From Verrucomicrobiota bacterium (lineage in GTDB: Bacteria > Verrucomicrobiota > Verrucomicrobiia > Limisphaerales > JAFMIX01), in NCBI GenBank assembly GCA_026397895.1, contig JAPLTZ010000053.1:1-13019 (forward strand): a DNA stretch of 13,019 nt. The letters run 5' to 3'. Below, in pieces: positions 1 to 6,731 of this stretch. How positions within the stretch are numbered: position 1 is the first letter of the stretch; each line of letters begins with the position of its first letter. The notes under the pieces were generated by a model. It did no database searches and had not been told where the DNA came from. It saw only the letters and a list, made by a program, of their open reading frames with translations. The translations under genes and the position numbers were made by a program.

Positions 1-683
1 CGATGCACGATGTCCACCGATTTTTCCACCAGCCGTTGCGTGCGGGCGATATTCTGGTCCAGACCCTTGGTGTTGATCGCGGCCTCTTTTTTTAAGGTCG
101 CCAGCCGGATGTTGATGCCCGTCAGTGTCTGGGCGATGACATCGTGCAGTTCCCGGCTGATCCGTTTCCGCTCATCCTCCTGCGCCGAGAGAATCTGGCG
201 GGACAACTGCCGCAACTGCTCCTGCAGGCACTCGGACTGTTCCAACAGTTGCGAGTAATGGCGCTCGCTTTTTTTGAGCGCCGCCTCCACCGCCTTGCGC
301 TGGCTGATTTCCAAACTCAATTCCAGATTGGAGGCGGCCAGCTCCACCGTGCGCCGGCTCAAGGCCTCGACGATTTTTTTCAGGTGGGCGGTGGCCTCCT
401 GCACGCTGCGCTGCGTTTTCGCAATCGGGGTGATCGCCACGGCAAAGAAAATCCCCGCCTGCTTGATGAGCGCGGCGCGTTTGCGGGACGAACTGCCCGG
501 CAACAGCTCCGCCACCAGGGTTTGCTCATGGAGCTTGGCCAAGTCCAACCGCCGCAGCCCGGCGGCCAGCGCCTGGCTGGCCAGTCCGCGCGCCGACTCC
601 AGACTGGCCTGCTGACCCTGCTTGAGGTGTGTTCGCAACGCGTCCTGATAACGCTGCGACAGATTGAAGAGGTTGCGTTTCAT
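1..683 (-). CDS. Sensor histidine kinase (HisKA_3 type), C-terminus beyond the left edge
   Basis: Partial gene; it starts at the ATG at 683 and runs off the window, so about 227 codons are visible. Residues ~6-85 resemble the RsbU N-terminal helical domain (pattern SQRYQDALRTHLK ... LDLAKLHEQ). Residues ~85-165 are a heptad-rich coiled coil. Next comes a HisKA_3 dimerisation/phosphoacceptor segment, EDERKRISRELHDVIAQTL, with the phosphoacceptor at His180 (codon 146-144). The HATPase_c domain expected next lies outside the window. Kinases of this family normally phosphorylate NarL/FixJ (LuxR-type) response regulators. No membrane segment is visible, so the protein is probably cytoplasmic. The start overlaps the stop of the upstream paralog (ATGA, 683-680), which implies translational coupling. 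The HisKA_3 call is firm; the RsbU_N-like call is tentative. Confidence 0.85.
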   Translation of the reverse strand, partial: MKRNLFNLSQRYQDALRTHLKQGQQASLESARGLASQALAAGLRRLDLAKLHEQTLVAELLPGSSSRKRAALIKQAGIFFAVAITPIAKTQRSVQEATAHLKKIVEALSRRTVELAASNLELSLEISQRKAVEAALKKSERHYSQLLEQSECLQEQLRQLSRQILSAQEDERKRISRELHDVIAQTLTGINIRLATLKKEAAINTKGLDQNIARTQRLVEKSVDIVH

Positions 684-1378
684 AAGCTGCCGAATTCGCG
701 GGCGACCCGCCGCACGGATCTGGCCGACTTTGCCACCAGCCGCTGGGTGCTGGCGATTTCATTCTTGAGCCCCTTGGTGTTGCGCCGGGCCTCCTGTTTC
801 AACGAGAGCAGCCGGACATTGATGCCCAACAAAGTCTGGGCGATTTCATCCTGAAGTTCGCGGCTGATGCTCTGGCGTTCATCCTCCTGCGTCGCCATCA
901 CCCGGTGCGTCAGTTGCCGCAACCGTTTTTGCAACTGGAGCGATTCCTCCAGACATTTTTGGTGATGCCGCCCGCTTTTCTTGAAGGTTTCCTCCATGAC
1001 CTTGCGCCGGACGACTCCCCGTTGCAATTGCCGGTTGGTGGCGGCCAGTTCCTCCGTGCGCTGATTCAAGGTTTCCTTCATCCGATTCATGTGAACATTG
1101 CTCTGTCGGGCGGCGCGATGGGTTTCCTCGATGGGCGTGTTGGCCTCGGTAAAAAAAATCTCCGCCCGCTTGTTCCGCCCATTATTGCCCTTGGATAATT
1201 TCAGTGTGGCCAGCGCCTGCCCGTGAATCCGGGCCAAGTCCAGCGTCTCCAGCCCCAGAGCCACCGCCTGGCGTCCCAGCCTCAACGCCGGCTGCCAGCT
1301 CGCTCGTGCCCCCGGCTTCAAGTTGTTTCGCAAGGCCGTCACATAGGATTGTGAAAACCCGATTGGTTTTTGCTTCAT
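680..1378 (-). CDS. Truncated, phosphoacceptor-less paralog of the HisKA_3 kinase
   Basis: This 232-residue protein is a clear paralog of the next gene. It shares the RsbU_N-like helical domain (~6-60, LETLDLARIHGQAL), the coiled coil and the first HisKA_3 helix. The helix reads EDERQSISRELQDEIAQTL, so Gln176 (CAG, 853-851) replaces the phosphoacceptor His. The protein ends at VRRVAREFGSL, where the HATPase_c domain would normally follow. I chose the ATG at 1378 because homology to the neighbour begins there (MKQKPIGFSQSYVTALR); an upstream extension to 1564 would overlap the divergent gene's start. As it stands it can neither autophosphorylate nor bind ATP. It might still heterodimerise with, sense for, or titrate the full kinase, or it may be a decaying duplicate. 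The clean ATGA junction argues for a maintained two-gene unit. Confidence 0.75.
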   Translation of the reverse strand: MKQKPIGFSQSYVTALRNNLKPGARASWQPALRLGRQAVALGLETLDLARIHGQALATLKLSKGNNGRNKRAEIFFTEANTPIEETHRAARQSNVHMNRMKETLNQRTEELAATNRQLQRGVVRRKVMEETFKKSGRHHQKCLEESLQLQKRLRQLTHRVMATQEDERQSISRELQDEIAQTLLGINVRLLSLKQEARRNTKGLKNEIASTQRLVAKSARSVRRVAREFGSL

Positions 1379-1477
1379 ATTGGCATGCTGGGTTTGGCGA
1401 GGCTCTGCGGAAAGCTTTATCTCCCGATGGCGAGCCGCCAACCCGGAGAAACATCGGGCAATCGCTCCAATCTGTAT

Positions 1478-1495
1478 ATGGGGTGAATACCCCAT
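1478..1495. promoter_or_regulatory. Perfect 18-bp palindrome between divergent kinase and glycosyltransferase genes
   Basis: The sequence is ATGGGGT-GAAT-ACCCCAT, two perfect 7-bp arms around 4 bp. It lies 100 bp upstream of the kinase-pair start and 43 bp upstream of the glycosyltransferase start. It resembles the elements at 7775-7791, 10634-10650 and 11684-11700, but its spacer is one base longer. It is a likely operator that could serve both divergent promoters. The palindrome is directly visible; the operator role is inferred. Confidence 0.5.
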
Positions 1496-1538
1496 TGCTA
1501 CCGCCCAGAGCGATGCCCAGAATGAGCCGGACGAACTC

Positions 1539-3821
1539 ATGCCCATGACCTCTGATATCCGCAAGGTCGCGTTTCTCGGCGACTACTTGCCCCGCAAATG
1601 CGGCATCGCCACGTTCACCACCGACTTGCGCTGTGCGGTGGCGGCGGAATTTCCGGCGATGCTCTGCCCCGTCGTGCCGGTCAACGACCTCGCGGAAGGC
1701 TACGATTATCCGGCGGAAGTGCGCTTTGAAATCGCGGAGCAGGATTTGCCGTCGTATCTGCGCGCCGCCGATTTTCTGAACATCACGGACGTGGACGTGG
1801 TTTGCGTGGAGCACGAGTTCGGCATCTTCGGCGGGCCGGCGGGCAGCCATGTGCTGGCACTGCTGCGCGAACTGCGGATGCCCATCGTCACCACGTTGCA
1901 CACGATTCTGCGCGAGCCGAACGAGGAACAGCGCCGCGTGATGCGCGAATTAATCCGGCTCTCGACGCGGCTGGTGGTGATGAGCGAACGCGGCCGGGAA
2001 TTCCTGCGCGACATTTATCACGCGCCGGAAAGCAAGATTGACCTCATTCCCCACGGTATCCCCGACATGCCGTTCGCCGACCCGAATTATTTCAAGGACG
2101 AGTTTGAAGTGGCGGGCAAGCAGGTGTTGCTCACGTTCGGGTTGCTGTCGCCGAACAAGGGCATTGAGTTTGCGTTGCGCGCCCTGCCGGACATCCTCCG
2201 CGAATTTCCCAACGTCATTTACATCGTGCTCGGCCAGACGCATCCCAATCTGCTGCGCGACGAGGGCGAGGCTTACCGCCTGAGTTTGGAGCGGCTGGCG
2301 AAAGACCTCGGCGTGCAGAAGAACGTCGTTTTCTTCAACCGCTTCGTCGAACTGGAGGAGCTGATGCGGTTCATCGGCGCGGCGGACATCTATCTCACGC
2401 CTTACCTGACCGAAGCGCAAATCACCTCCGGCACGCTGGCGTATGCGTTCGGCGCTGGCAACGCCGTGGTGTCCACGCCCTACTGGCACGCGGCGGAATT
2501 GCTGACGGCGGAGCGCGGCAAGCTCGTGCCGTTCCGCGACGCCAAAGCCATCGCGGTTGCCGTCGTCGAGTTGCTACGCGACGAGACGTTGCGCCACACG
2601 ATGCGCAAGAACGCCTACAAGCTCGGACGCGACATGGTGTGGAGTCGCGTGGCGCAGCTCTACGCGAAGTCCTTCGAGCAGGCGCGGCAGGACCACAGTT
2701 TTGTCGGGCGGAAATCGTCGCCCATCAAGACGCTCGACGAGCAGCCGGGTCAATTGCCGGAGCTGAAGCTCGACCATCTGTTTCGCATGAGCGATTCGAC
2801 GGGCATCTTCCAGCACGCGAGTTTCACCGTGCCGAATTTCGCCGAAGGCTATTGCACCGACGACAACGCCCGCGCGCTGGTGCTGGCGCTCATGCTGCAA
2901 AAGCTGGGACACGATTCGCCGCAGCTCGGCACGCAGGCCGCCACCTACGCGGCGTTTCTCAACCACGCCTTCGACCGCGAGCGCGGCCGCTTCCGCAACT
3001 TCATGAGCTTCGACCGGCGCTGGCTGGAGGAAATCGGCTCGGAAGATTGCCAGGGCCACGCGCTGTGGGCGCTGGGCCTGTGCGTGTCGCAGGCCGGCCA
3101 AGGCAGCTTTCAGATGCTCGCGGCGCAGCTCTTCGAGCAGGCGTTGCCGGTGGCGTCCGAGTTTGCGTCGCCGCGCGCGTGGGCCTTCACGCTCATCGGC
3201 ATTGACGAATATCTGCGGCGGTTCAGCGGCGACCGGCGCGCGAGCCAGATCCGCGAGTCGCTCACGGCCAAACTCATGCAGCGCTACGCCGACGCCGCGA
3301 CCGAGGAATGGCATTGGTTCGAGGAAGTCGTCTCCTACGCGAACGCCAAACTGCCGCACGCGATGATTCTCAACGGCCGCTGCCTGAACAACACCGCGAT
3401 GCTGGAACTCGGCCTCAAGACCTTGCGCTGGCTGATAAAAATCCAGACTTCGGACGCCGGTTCGTTTCGGCCAATCGGCTCCAACGGATTTTTCCCGCGC
3501 GGCTACGAGCGCGCGATTTTCGACCAGCAACCCATCGAGGCGCAAGCCACCGTGTCGGCCTGCATCGAGGCGTATCACGCCACGGGCGACATGTTCTGGG
3601 TCGCGGAAGCGCGGCGCGCGTTCGAGTGGTTTCTCGGGCGCAACGATCTCGGGCTGGCGCTCTATGATTCCACCACCGGCGGCTGTCGCGACGGCTTGCA
3701 CATGGATCGGTTGAGCCAGAATCAGGGCGCGGAATCTACGCTGGCCTTTCTGCTGTCGCTGGCGGAAATGCAGGCGCTGCAAAACGCCCTCACCAGTTTC
3801 AAGGAATCGTCCGCCGGATGA
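1539..3821 (+). CDS. Two-domain GT4-type glycosyltransferase with C-terminal alpha-helical domain
   Basis: A protein of about 760 residues. Residues ~8-395 are a GT-B fold, GT4-like glycosyltransferase. The N-terminal strand with its Gly loop is KVAFLGDYLPRKCGIATFT. VEHEFGIFGG is near residue 90, GLLSPNKG (donor-phosphate Lys region) is near 201, and SGTLAYAFGAG starts near 297. Residues ~412-760 form a separate domain (DHLFRMSD, EGYCTDDNARA, GSEDCQGHALWALG) that looks like an (alpha/alpha)-barrel as in sugar-processing enzymes. ATGs at 1539 and 1545 are both plausible; homology starts just after them and neither has a convincing ribosome site. It probably uses a nucleotide-sugar donor in the cytoplasm. 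The acceptor is unknown. Such genes often sit beside GH130 genes; here the GH130 gene lies about 4 kb downstream beyond an array and a foreign-looking island. Confidence 0.85.
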   Translation: MPMTSDIRKVAFLGDYLPRKCGIATFTTDLRCAVAAEFPAMLCPVVPVNDLAEGYDYPAEVRFEIAEQDLPSYLRAADFLNITDVDVVCVEHEFGIFGGPAGSHVLALLRELRMPIVTTLHTILREPNEEQRRVMRELIRLSTRLVVMSERGREFLRDIYHAPESKIDLIPHGIPDMPFADPNYFKDEFEVAGKQVLLTFGLLSPNKGIEFALRALPDILREFPNVIYIVLGQTHPNLLRDEGEAYRLSLERLAKDLGVQKNVVFFNRFVELEELMRFIGAADIYLTPYLTEAQITSGTLAYAFGAGNAVVSTPYWHAAELLTAERGKLVPFRDAKAIAVAVVELLRDETLRHTMRKNAYKLGRDMVWSRVAQLYAKSFEQARQDHSFVGRKSSPIKTLDEQPGQLPELKLDHLFRMSDSTGIFQHASFTVPNFAEGYCTDDNARALVLALMLQKLGHDSPQLGTQAATYAAFLNHAFDRERGRFRNFMSFDRRWLEEIGSEDCQGHALWALGLCVSQAGQGSFQMLAAQLFEQALPVASEFASPRAWAFTLIGIDEYLRRFSGDRRASQIRESLTAKLMQRYADAATEEWHWFEEVVSYANAKLPHAMILNGRCLNNTAMLELGLKTLRWLIKIQTSDAGSFRPIGSNGFFPRGYERAIFDQQPIEAQATVSACIEAYHATGDMFWVAEARRAFEWFLGRNDLGLALYDSTTGGCRDGLHMDRLSQNQGAESTLAFLLSLAEMQALQNALTSFKESSAG

Positions 3822-3908
3822 TTTGTCCGGCTGCGTTTGAATTTTCAGAATTGGGAGGCAAGCCGGTTATGAAACCAGTTCCACAGCCAATGGAGGCGTG
3901 ACGGCATC

Positions 3909-4202
3909 CAGCGAAGCCGTTTCGACCGCCGCTGAAGGCGCATCCACATCCGCCAAAGCCGCCCCCACAATCGCCAAAGCCGGGGCGACAACCGCCAAAT
4001 CCCCTGCGACAACCGTTAAACGGGCATCAACTGTCTATAAATGACCACCGACAGCCGTTAAATGCCTGCAAACAAACGCCAAACCCACCCGCCACTTCAA
4101 TAAATCCACCCACCAACCCGTTAAACCCGCCCGCCGCCGTTCCAGACGACCTGCCGCAGCCGTTGGACGCCCGCCCACAATCGTTAAACACCTGAAAAAT
4201 AG
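3909..4202. repeat. Degenerate 21-bp tandem repeat array, about 14 units
   Basis: Each unit is a short core, consensus CGYYAAA, followed by a variable 14-nt linker. From 3951 the AAA triplet falls at 3955, 3976, 3997, 4018, 4039, 4060, 4081, 4102, 4123 and 4186, always exactly 21 bp or a multiple apart. Cores at 4144 and 4165 are mutated but in phase. Eight of the 12 units from 3951 have an exact CGYYAAA core. Two weaker in-phase units precede them (3909, 3930). Linkers are C-rich, and several end in ACAA. The period is both seven codons and two turns of B-DNA. On the minus strand the array reads as heptapeptides of the type F-N-G-C-x-x-x; on the plus strand the left half reads A-K-x-x-x-T-T. 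Linkers are too short for CRISPR spacers. It fills most of the 460-bp gap between the glycosyltransferase and the 240-residue protein gene. Function unknown. Confidence 0.85.
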
Positions 4203-4212
4203 CCGTTTTCAT
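4027..4212 (-). other. Heptapeptide-periodic reading frame over the repeat array (doubtful gene)
   Basis: This minus-strand frame of 61 codons starts MKTAIFQVFNDCGR. It then cycles every seven residues through FNGLVGG, FIEVAGG, FGVCLQA and FNGCRWS, ending FIDS at a TGA at 4029-4027. Beyond that TGA the same frame stays open, with the periodicity continuing (FNGCRRG, FGGCRPG, FGDCGGG) to about 3930. The periodicity follows from the 21-bp DNA repeat, so it does not prove coding. The composition (Gly, Cys, Phe, Asn) is unusual. No ribosome site is evident. It could be a decayed low-complexity peptide gene or simply DNA-level repetition. Confidence 0.15.
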
Positions 4213-4221
4213 CCAAAATAC

Positions 4222-4249
4222 TTGACGGGATGGGCGGCATCTTTATTTT
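4222..4249 (+). promoter_or_regulatory. Candidate promoter for the 240-residue protein gene
   Basis: TTGACG (4222-4227) is followed after 16 bp by TATTTT (4244-4249), close to a sigma-70-type -35/-10 pair. It lies between the end of the repeat array and the ATG at 4285. The predicted leader would be about 30 nt. Housekeeping consensus in this phylum is assumed to be similar to that of other bacteria. Confidence 0.45.
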
Positions 4250-4284
4250 TCCGGGCGAACACAGTCAACAAACAACCAAACATC

Positions 4285-5007
4285 ATGAATATCCGTCTAA
4301 CAAACCAAATAAACATGGTCGGCGCGTGCATCAACGTCGCCTACAGCAAAGACTACAAACCCGTCTGGACCGGCAACGAACCCGCCGACTTCACCACGGA
4401 CATCGAGATTCTCAAAACCGGCCATGCCGCCGTCACTCAGAAGGCCGCCCTCGCCGATGCCGCCACCGGCGGCGCAGGCGACGCCAAATCCCAGGCCGAA
4501 ACCATCCTCGAAAACGCCGCCTTCATTCTCGCCCGCGCGCTGGCGAACCACTTCAAGAAAACCAACAACCTCGACAGCCTCGGCAAAGTGGACGTGACCA
4601 AATCCGAAATCGTGCAACTCCGCAACCAAGACCTGCTCGACAAGACCACCGCCATCCGCGACCTCGCCACCGCTGCGCAGGCCGAACCCGGCGCGAACGG
4701 ACGCGGCGTGACCGCCGCCCGCATCGCCGCACTCACCGCCGCCATTGATGGTTTCACCGGCGTGATGAACAATCCGCGCGGCCAGATCGTGAACCGCAGC
4801 ACCCTCCTCAAGGAAGTGGATACCGACACCGCCAAACTCATGGAACAAATTGCCGACCTCGACGACCTCGTGATGCAATTCGATGGCACGGACGCCGGCA
4901 AGCGGTTCATCGAAGCGTGGAAACGCGCCCGCATCATCGTGGACAACGGCGGCGGCCACAGCACCGGCGGCAACACCCCGCCCACGCCGCCACCGCCCAC
5001 GCCGTAA
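4285..5007 (+). CDS. Unrecognised helical protein with proline-rich tail, downstream of repeat array
   Basis: A 240-residue protein that I cannot assign to a described family. It has no signal peptide or membrane segment. Most of it looks alpha-helical: Ala-rich helices at ~45-95 (AETILENAAFILARALANHF), ~103-135, ~142-160 and ~170-220 (ending FIEAWKRARIIVD). The tail is a flexible GGGHSTGGN linker and a run of Thr/Pro (231-240). No catalytic motif stands out; conserved-looking spots are PRGQIVNR (164-171) and QFDGTDAGKRFIEAW (198-212). I chose the ATG at 4285 because an upstream TTG at 4222 would fall in the candidate -35 box. Promoter, single gene and strong terminator make a self-contained unit beside the 21-bp array. 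The helical body plus Pro-rich tail would suit a structural or binding protein, but that is a guess. Confidence 0.8.
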   Translation: MNIRLTNQINMVGACINVAYSKDYKPVWTGNEPADFTTDIEILKTGHAAVTQKAALADAATGGAGDAKSQAETILENAAFILARALANHFKKTNNLDSLGKVDVTKSEIVQLRNQDLLDKTTAIRDLATAAQAEPGANGRGVTAARIAALTAAIDGFTGVMNNPRGQIVNRSTLLKEVDTDTAKLMEQIADLDDLVMQFDGTDAGKRFIEAWKRARIIVDNGGGHSTGGNTPPTPPPPTP

Positions 5008-5040
5008 CCCCGCTCCATAAAATCAATTCGCGTAAAAAGC

Positions 5041-5070
5041 AAAGCGGCCTTCGGAAACGAAGGCCGCTTT
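5041..5070. terminator. Strong bidirectional intrinsic terminator
   Basis: A perfect 12-bp stem, AAAGCGGCCTTC / GAAGGCCGCTTT, encloses a 6-nt loop (GGAAAC). It is followed on the plus strand by TTATTT. On the minus strand it is followed by GC and then TTTTTAC. It sits between the convergent genes 4285-5007 (+) and 5087-5281 (-) and should end transcription from both. Confidence 0.9.
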
Positions 5071-5086
5071 TTATTTCGATAGAAGA

Positions 5087-5281
5087 TTAACCGACAAAAA
5101 CACCATCATTTGCGATAGCCAAGTCTTCGGTTTCGCAGCCTAGAACTTCAGCCACTTCGTGCCGTAAAACTTTTCGGTTGTTCAGCGAGACAATAAATTT
5201 GGTTTCGCAGACACCAATGGAAAAACCAGCATCACGCAACAACTTCTCCGTCTCTTCCGGGTCTTGAATCTTGTATTGCAT
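5087..5281 (-). CDS. Small hypothetical protein, 64 residues
   Basis: The protein starts MQYKIQDPEETEKLLRDAG and ends ANDGVFVG. It is acidic and soluble-looking, with an apparent helix (PEETEKLLRDAG), a strand (KFIVSLNN) and a second helix (RHEVAEVLGCETEDLAIA). This could be a small alpha/beta domain. I recognise no family. It is the last gene of the minus-strand island, about 46 bp after the HaeII-like remnant, and probably belonged to the same transcription unit. No clear ribosome site precedes the ATG at 5281. Its regular secondary-structure pattern and its lack of overlap with other genes support a real gene, but only moderately. Confidence 0.5.
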   Translation of the reverse strand: MQYKIQDPEETEKLLRDAGFSIGVCETKFIVSLNNRKVLRHEVAEVLGCETEDLAIANDGVFVG

Positions 5282-5327
5282 AGTTTTTATTCAGTTCGCC
5301 GATTTTGCGGTTTTCCTTCGCCGGACA

Positions 5328-5795
5328 TTATTTGCGACCGCCTTTTACGACGGCATCTATGGCAGACTGCCAAAACGGATCAACCTTCAACTTGTCATAG
5401 CCGCGTTCGGCAATAAAACCAGAGACGCCTGATGTTTGTGGAAACTCTGACTTGAAACCTGCCGCGAGGTGTTGAAGCAACGGTTTAGCCAGTTGGTTCG
5501 CAAACTTGCCGCGCAGACAGCGCTCATACCATGCGATCAATTCTGATTCGCGCACAATTCCACGCACGCGCCGTCCCCAACCAATTTGCTTTGCCACGGT
5601 CTCAATGACCTTTGCATCTGAATCACGACACACGATAACAATGTGGTCGCTTTCAACCTGGTCAATGATGGTGGTAGCAAGGTCTTCATTCAACGTCAGG
5701 TGTTTCACTTGGACGGCTGGGCCAAAGTTTGCCCACATATCCAAACCACGGTCGGCTGCGTTGGTGACGCCGACACGGAACACATGAGCATCCAT
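5328..5795 (-). pseudogene. C-terminal remnant of a HaeII-type restriction endonuclease
   Basis: The 155 codons from the ATG at 5795 match what I recall of the C-terminal part of the HaeII restriction-enzyme family (RE_HaeII), including RVGVTNAADRGLDMWANFG. A PD-(D/E)XK-like core is visible: Asp19 in RGLDMW, then Gln29-Val-Lys31 in AVQVKH. The segment DHIVIVCRDSDAKVIETVAKQIGW and the end FIAERGYDKL also fit. Full-length members are around 350 residues, so roughly the first half is missing. The frame is open a little further upstream but runs into the hepT coding region, so the 5' part was lost and the rest now sits just behind hepT. Without its N-terminal half it is unlikely to be an active nuclease. 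The family call is from memory. Confidence 0.65.
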
Positions 5796-5817
5796 TTTGC
5801 TTTCGGACTTTGCAGCA

Positions 5818-6168
5818 TCAGGATTTCGGCGGCGGGTTTGCGGCCAGATAAGTTTCCAAATGGACAATCAATGGCGGAAGGTCGCGCTCGACTGTGTCCC
5901 AAACCACATTCAAATCCACGTCGTCATAGTCGTGGATGAGAATGTTTCGCATTGCGGTGAGAAGCCTCCACGGAATTTCAGGAAAAAGGTTGCGGCCTTC
6001 GGGTGACAGGCGGCGGGCGGCTTCGCCAATGATCTCGAACTTGCGGTTCACCGCCTCGTATTTTTCCTCGTTCGCCTTGAAAGCCTCCAAAGAAACCCCG
6101 CCGGTGAAACGCTGGATAGACTTGGCCGCTTCCAGAATGTCCTCCAGATAGGCATTATCCTTCCGCAT
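5818..6168 (-). CDS. hepT: HepT-like toxin (DUF86), RNase/HEPN family
   Basis: A 116-residue all-helical HEPN protein. The R-X4-H-X-Y motif that defines the family is intact: Arg74, His79 and Tyr81 in RNILIHDY. The helix EAVNRKFEIIGEAARRLSP is also typical. In characterised MntA/HepT (type VII) systems HepT is the toxin and is silenced when the MntA nucleotidyltransferase AMPylates the Tyr of this motif. The ATG at 6168 overlaps the end of mntA by 14 bp, the usual arrangement, with antitoxin first. Length and motifs look complete, so the pair is probably functional. Its stop abuts the HaeII-type remnant. Confidence 0.9.
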   Translation of the reverse strand: MRKDNAYLEDILEAAKSIQRFTGGVSLEAFKANEEKYEAVNRKFEIIGEAARRLSPEGRNLFPEIPWRLLTAMRNILIHDYDDVDLNVVWDTVERDLPPLIVHLETYLAANPPPKS

Positions 6169-6463
6169 AAATTTGGGTCGCGGTTGTGAGGATGGAATGT
6201 TTGCGATAGCGGTTGCGACTACTCTCGATGGCGCGTCGGCTCACCAAGTCCACCGACCGGCCAAACAGTTCCGCCAGCTTCTCTTGCATATCCGCCCAAT
6301 CAAGCAAGGTCGGATGCGCGTCCATTCGTAGCGTCGCCAGCAAATCCACATCGCTTTCATCCCGAAAGTCATCACGCAAAGCCGAGCCGAACAATTCCAG
6401 CCGGGCGATGCCGCGCTCGCGGCAGAACCGGCCCAACCGTTCAGGATTGAAATTCAGCTTCAC
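6155..6463 (-). CDS. mntA: MntA-like nucleotidyltransferase antitoxin
   Basis: A 102-residue minimal nucleotidyltransferase. The motif G-S-X10-D-X-D is present as Gly26-Ser27 ... Asp38-Val-Asp40 (FGSALRDDFRDESDVDLLA). The third metal-binding carboxylate is probably Asp72 in SVDLVS. The family transfers AMP from ATP to the partner HepT toxin. The gene precedes and overlaps hepT, as expected of a co-translated antitoxin. The start at 6463 gives the usual short N-terminal helix before the motif. No regulator gene accompanies the pair. Confidence 0.9.
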   Translation of the reverse strand: MKLNFNPERLGRFCRERGIARLELFGSALRDDFRDESDVDLLATLRMDAHPTLLDWADMQEKLAELFGRSVDLVSRRAIESSRNRYRKHSILTTATQIYAEG

Positions 6464-6508
6464 GATTATGTTTTAGCATTTTGAGCCATCACTGTCAAAG
6501 CACGCGAT

Positions 6509-6709
6509 TCATTGAATTGGTTCGATACGCACATCCGCAGAATTCTGTGTCGCAACAAATTCCAAGTCATCGCGAGGTGGAATGGGGTTTCCCGAATCAT
6601 CTTCCAAGCTGGCAACGATTCGGTCTTCCCATTTGCGCGCTTCAGACTTGTTGGCGCAGTTGACAACCAGTTGCGCAGTGATTGTTTTCGTTATCAAATA
6701 CTGTTTCAT
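6509..6709 (-). CDS. Small hypothetical protein, 66 residues
   Basis: It starts MKQYLITKTITAQLVVNCAN and ends NSADVRIEPIQ. The pattern is a beta strand, a helix (KSEARKWEDRIVASLED) and a strand (LEFVATQNSADVRIEPI), suggesting a compact alpha/beta domain. I know no family for it. The ATG at 6709 was preferred over a longer upstream frame because only this part has balanced composition; GAGAA about 5 nt upstream may serve as a weak ribosome site. It lies 22 bp after the DUF3883 remnant and 45 bp before mntA, so it may be co-transcribed with either. Confidence 0.55.
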   Translation of the reverse strand: MKQYLITKTITAQLVVNCANKSEARKWEDRIVASLEDDSGNPIPPRDDLEFVATQNSADVRIEPIQ

Positions 6710-6731
6710 AATTTTCTCGGAATGATTTGAG

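Noticed and set aside
1423..1458. CCCGATG/CATCGGG inverted repeat in the kinase-glycosyltransferase gap
   Set aside because: The arms are only 7 bp with a 22-bp separation and no recurrence elsewhere; chance is likely in GC-rich DNA.
1380..1538. N-terminal extension of the glycosyltransferase to 1380
   Set aside because: The added residues look like translated intergenic DNA and would place the palindrome within coding sequence; family similarity begins right after 1545.
1379..1564. N-terminal extension of the truncated kinase paralog to 1564
   Set aside because: The extra residues have no counterpart in the neighbouring paralog and would overlap the divergent glycosyltransferase start and the palindrome.
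2574..3782. 402-codon minus-strand open frame inside the glycosyltransferase gene
   Set aside because: It lies fully antisense to a well-supported gene, is Arg/Ala/His-rich as expected of GC-rich antisense frames, and shows no domain.
3822..3870. Terminator after the glycosyltransferase gene
   Set aside because: The CCGGCT/AGCCGG arms are 6 bp and about 28 bp apart with no following T-run.
3909..4202. CRISPR array
   Set aside because: The period is only 21 bp with a 7-nt degenerate core and 14-nt linkers; there is no true repeat of 23 bp or more, no leader and no cas gene.
4297..5042. Minus-strand frames of 201 and 220 codons opposite the 240-residue protein
   Set aside because: They are antisense shadows; one also crosses the terminator hairpin. 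The plus-strand gene has the promoter-like boxes, terminator position and sensible composition.
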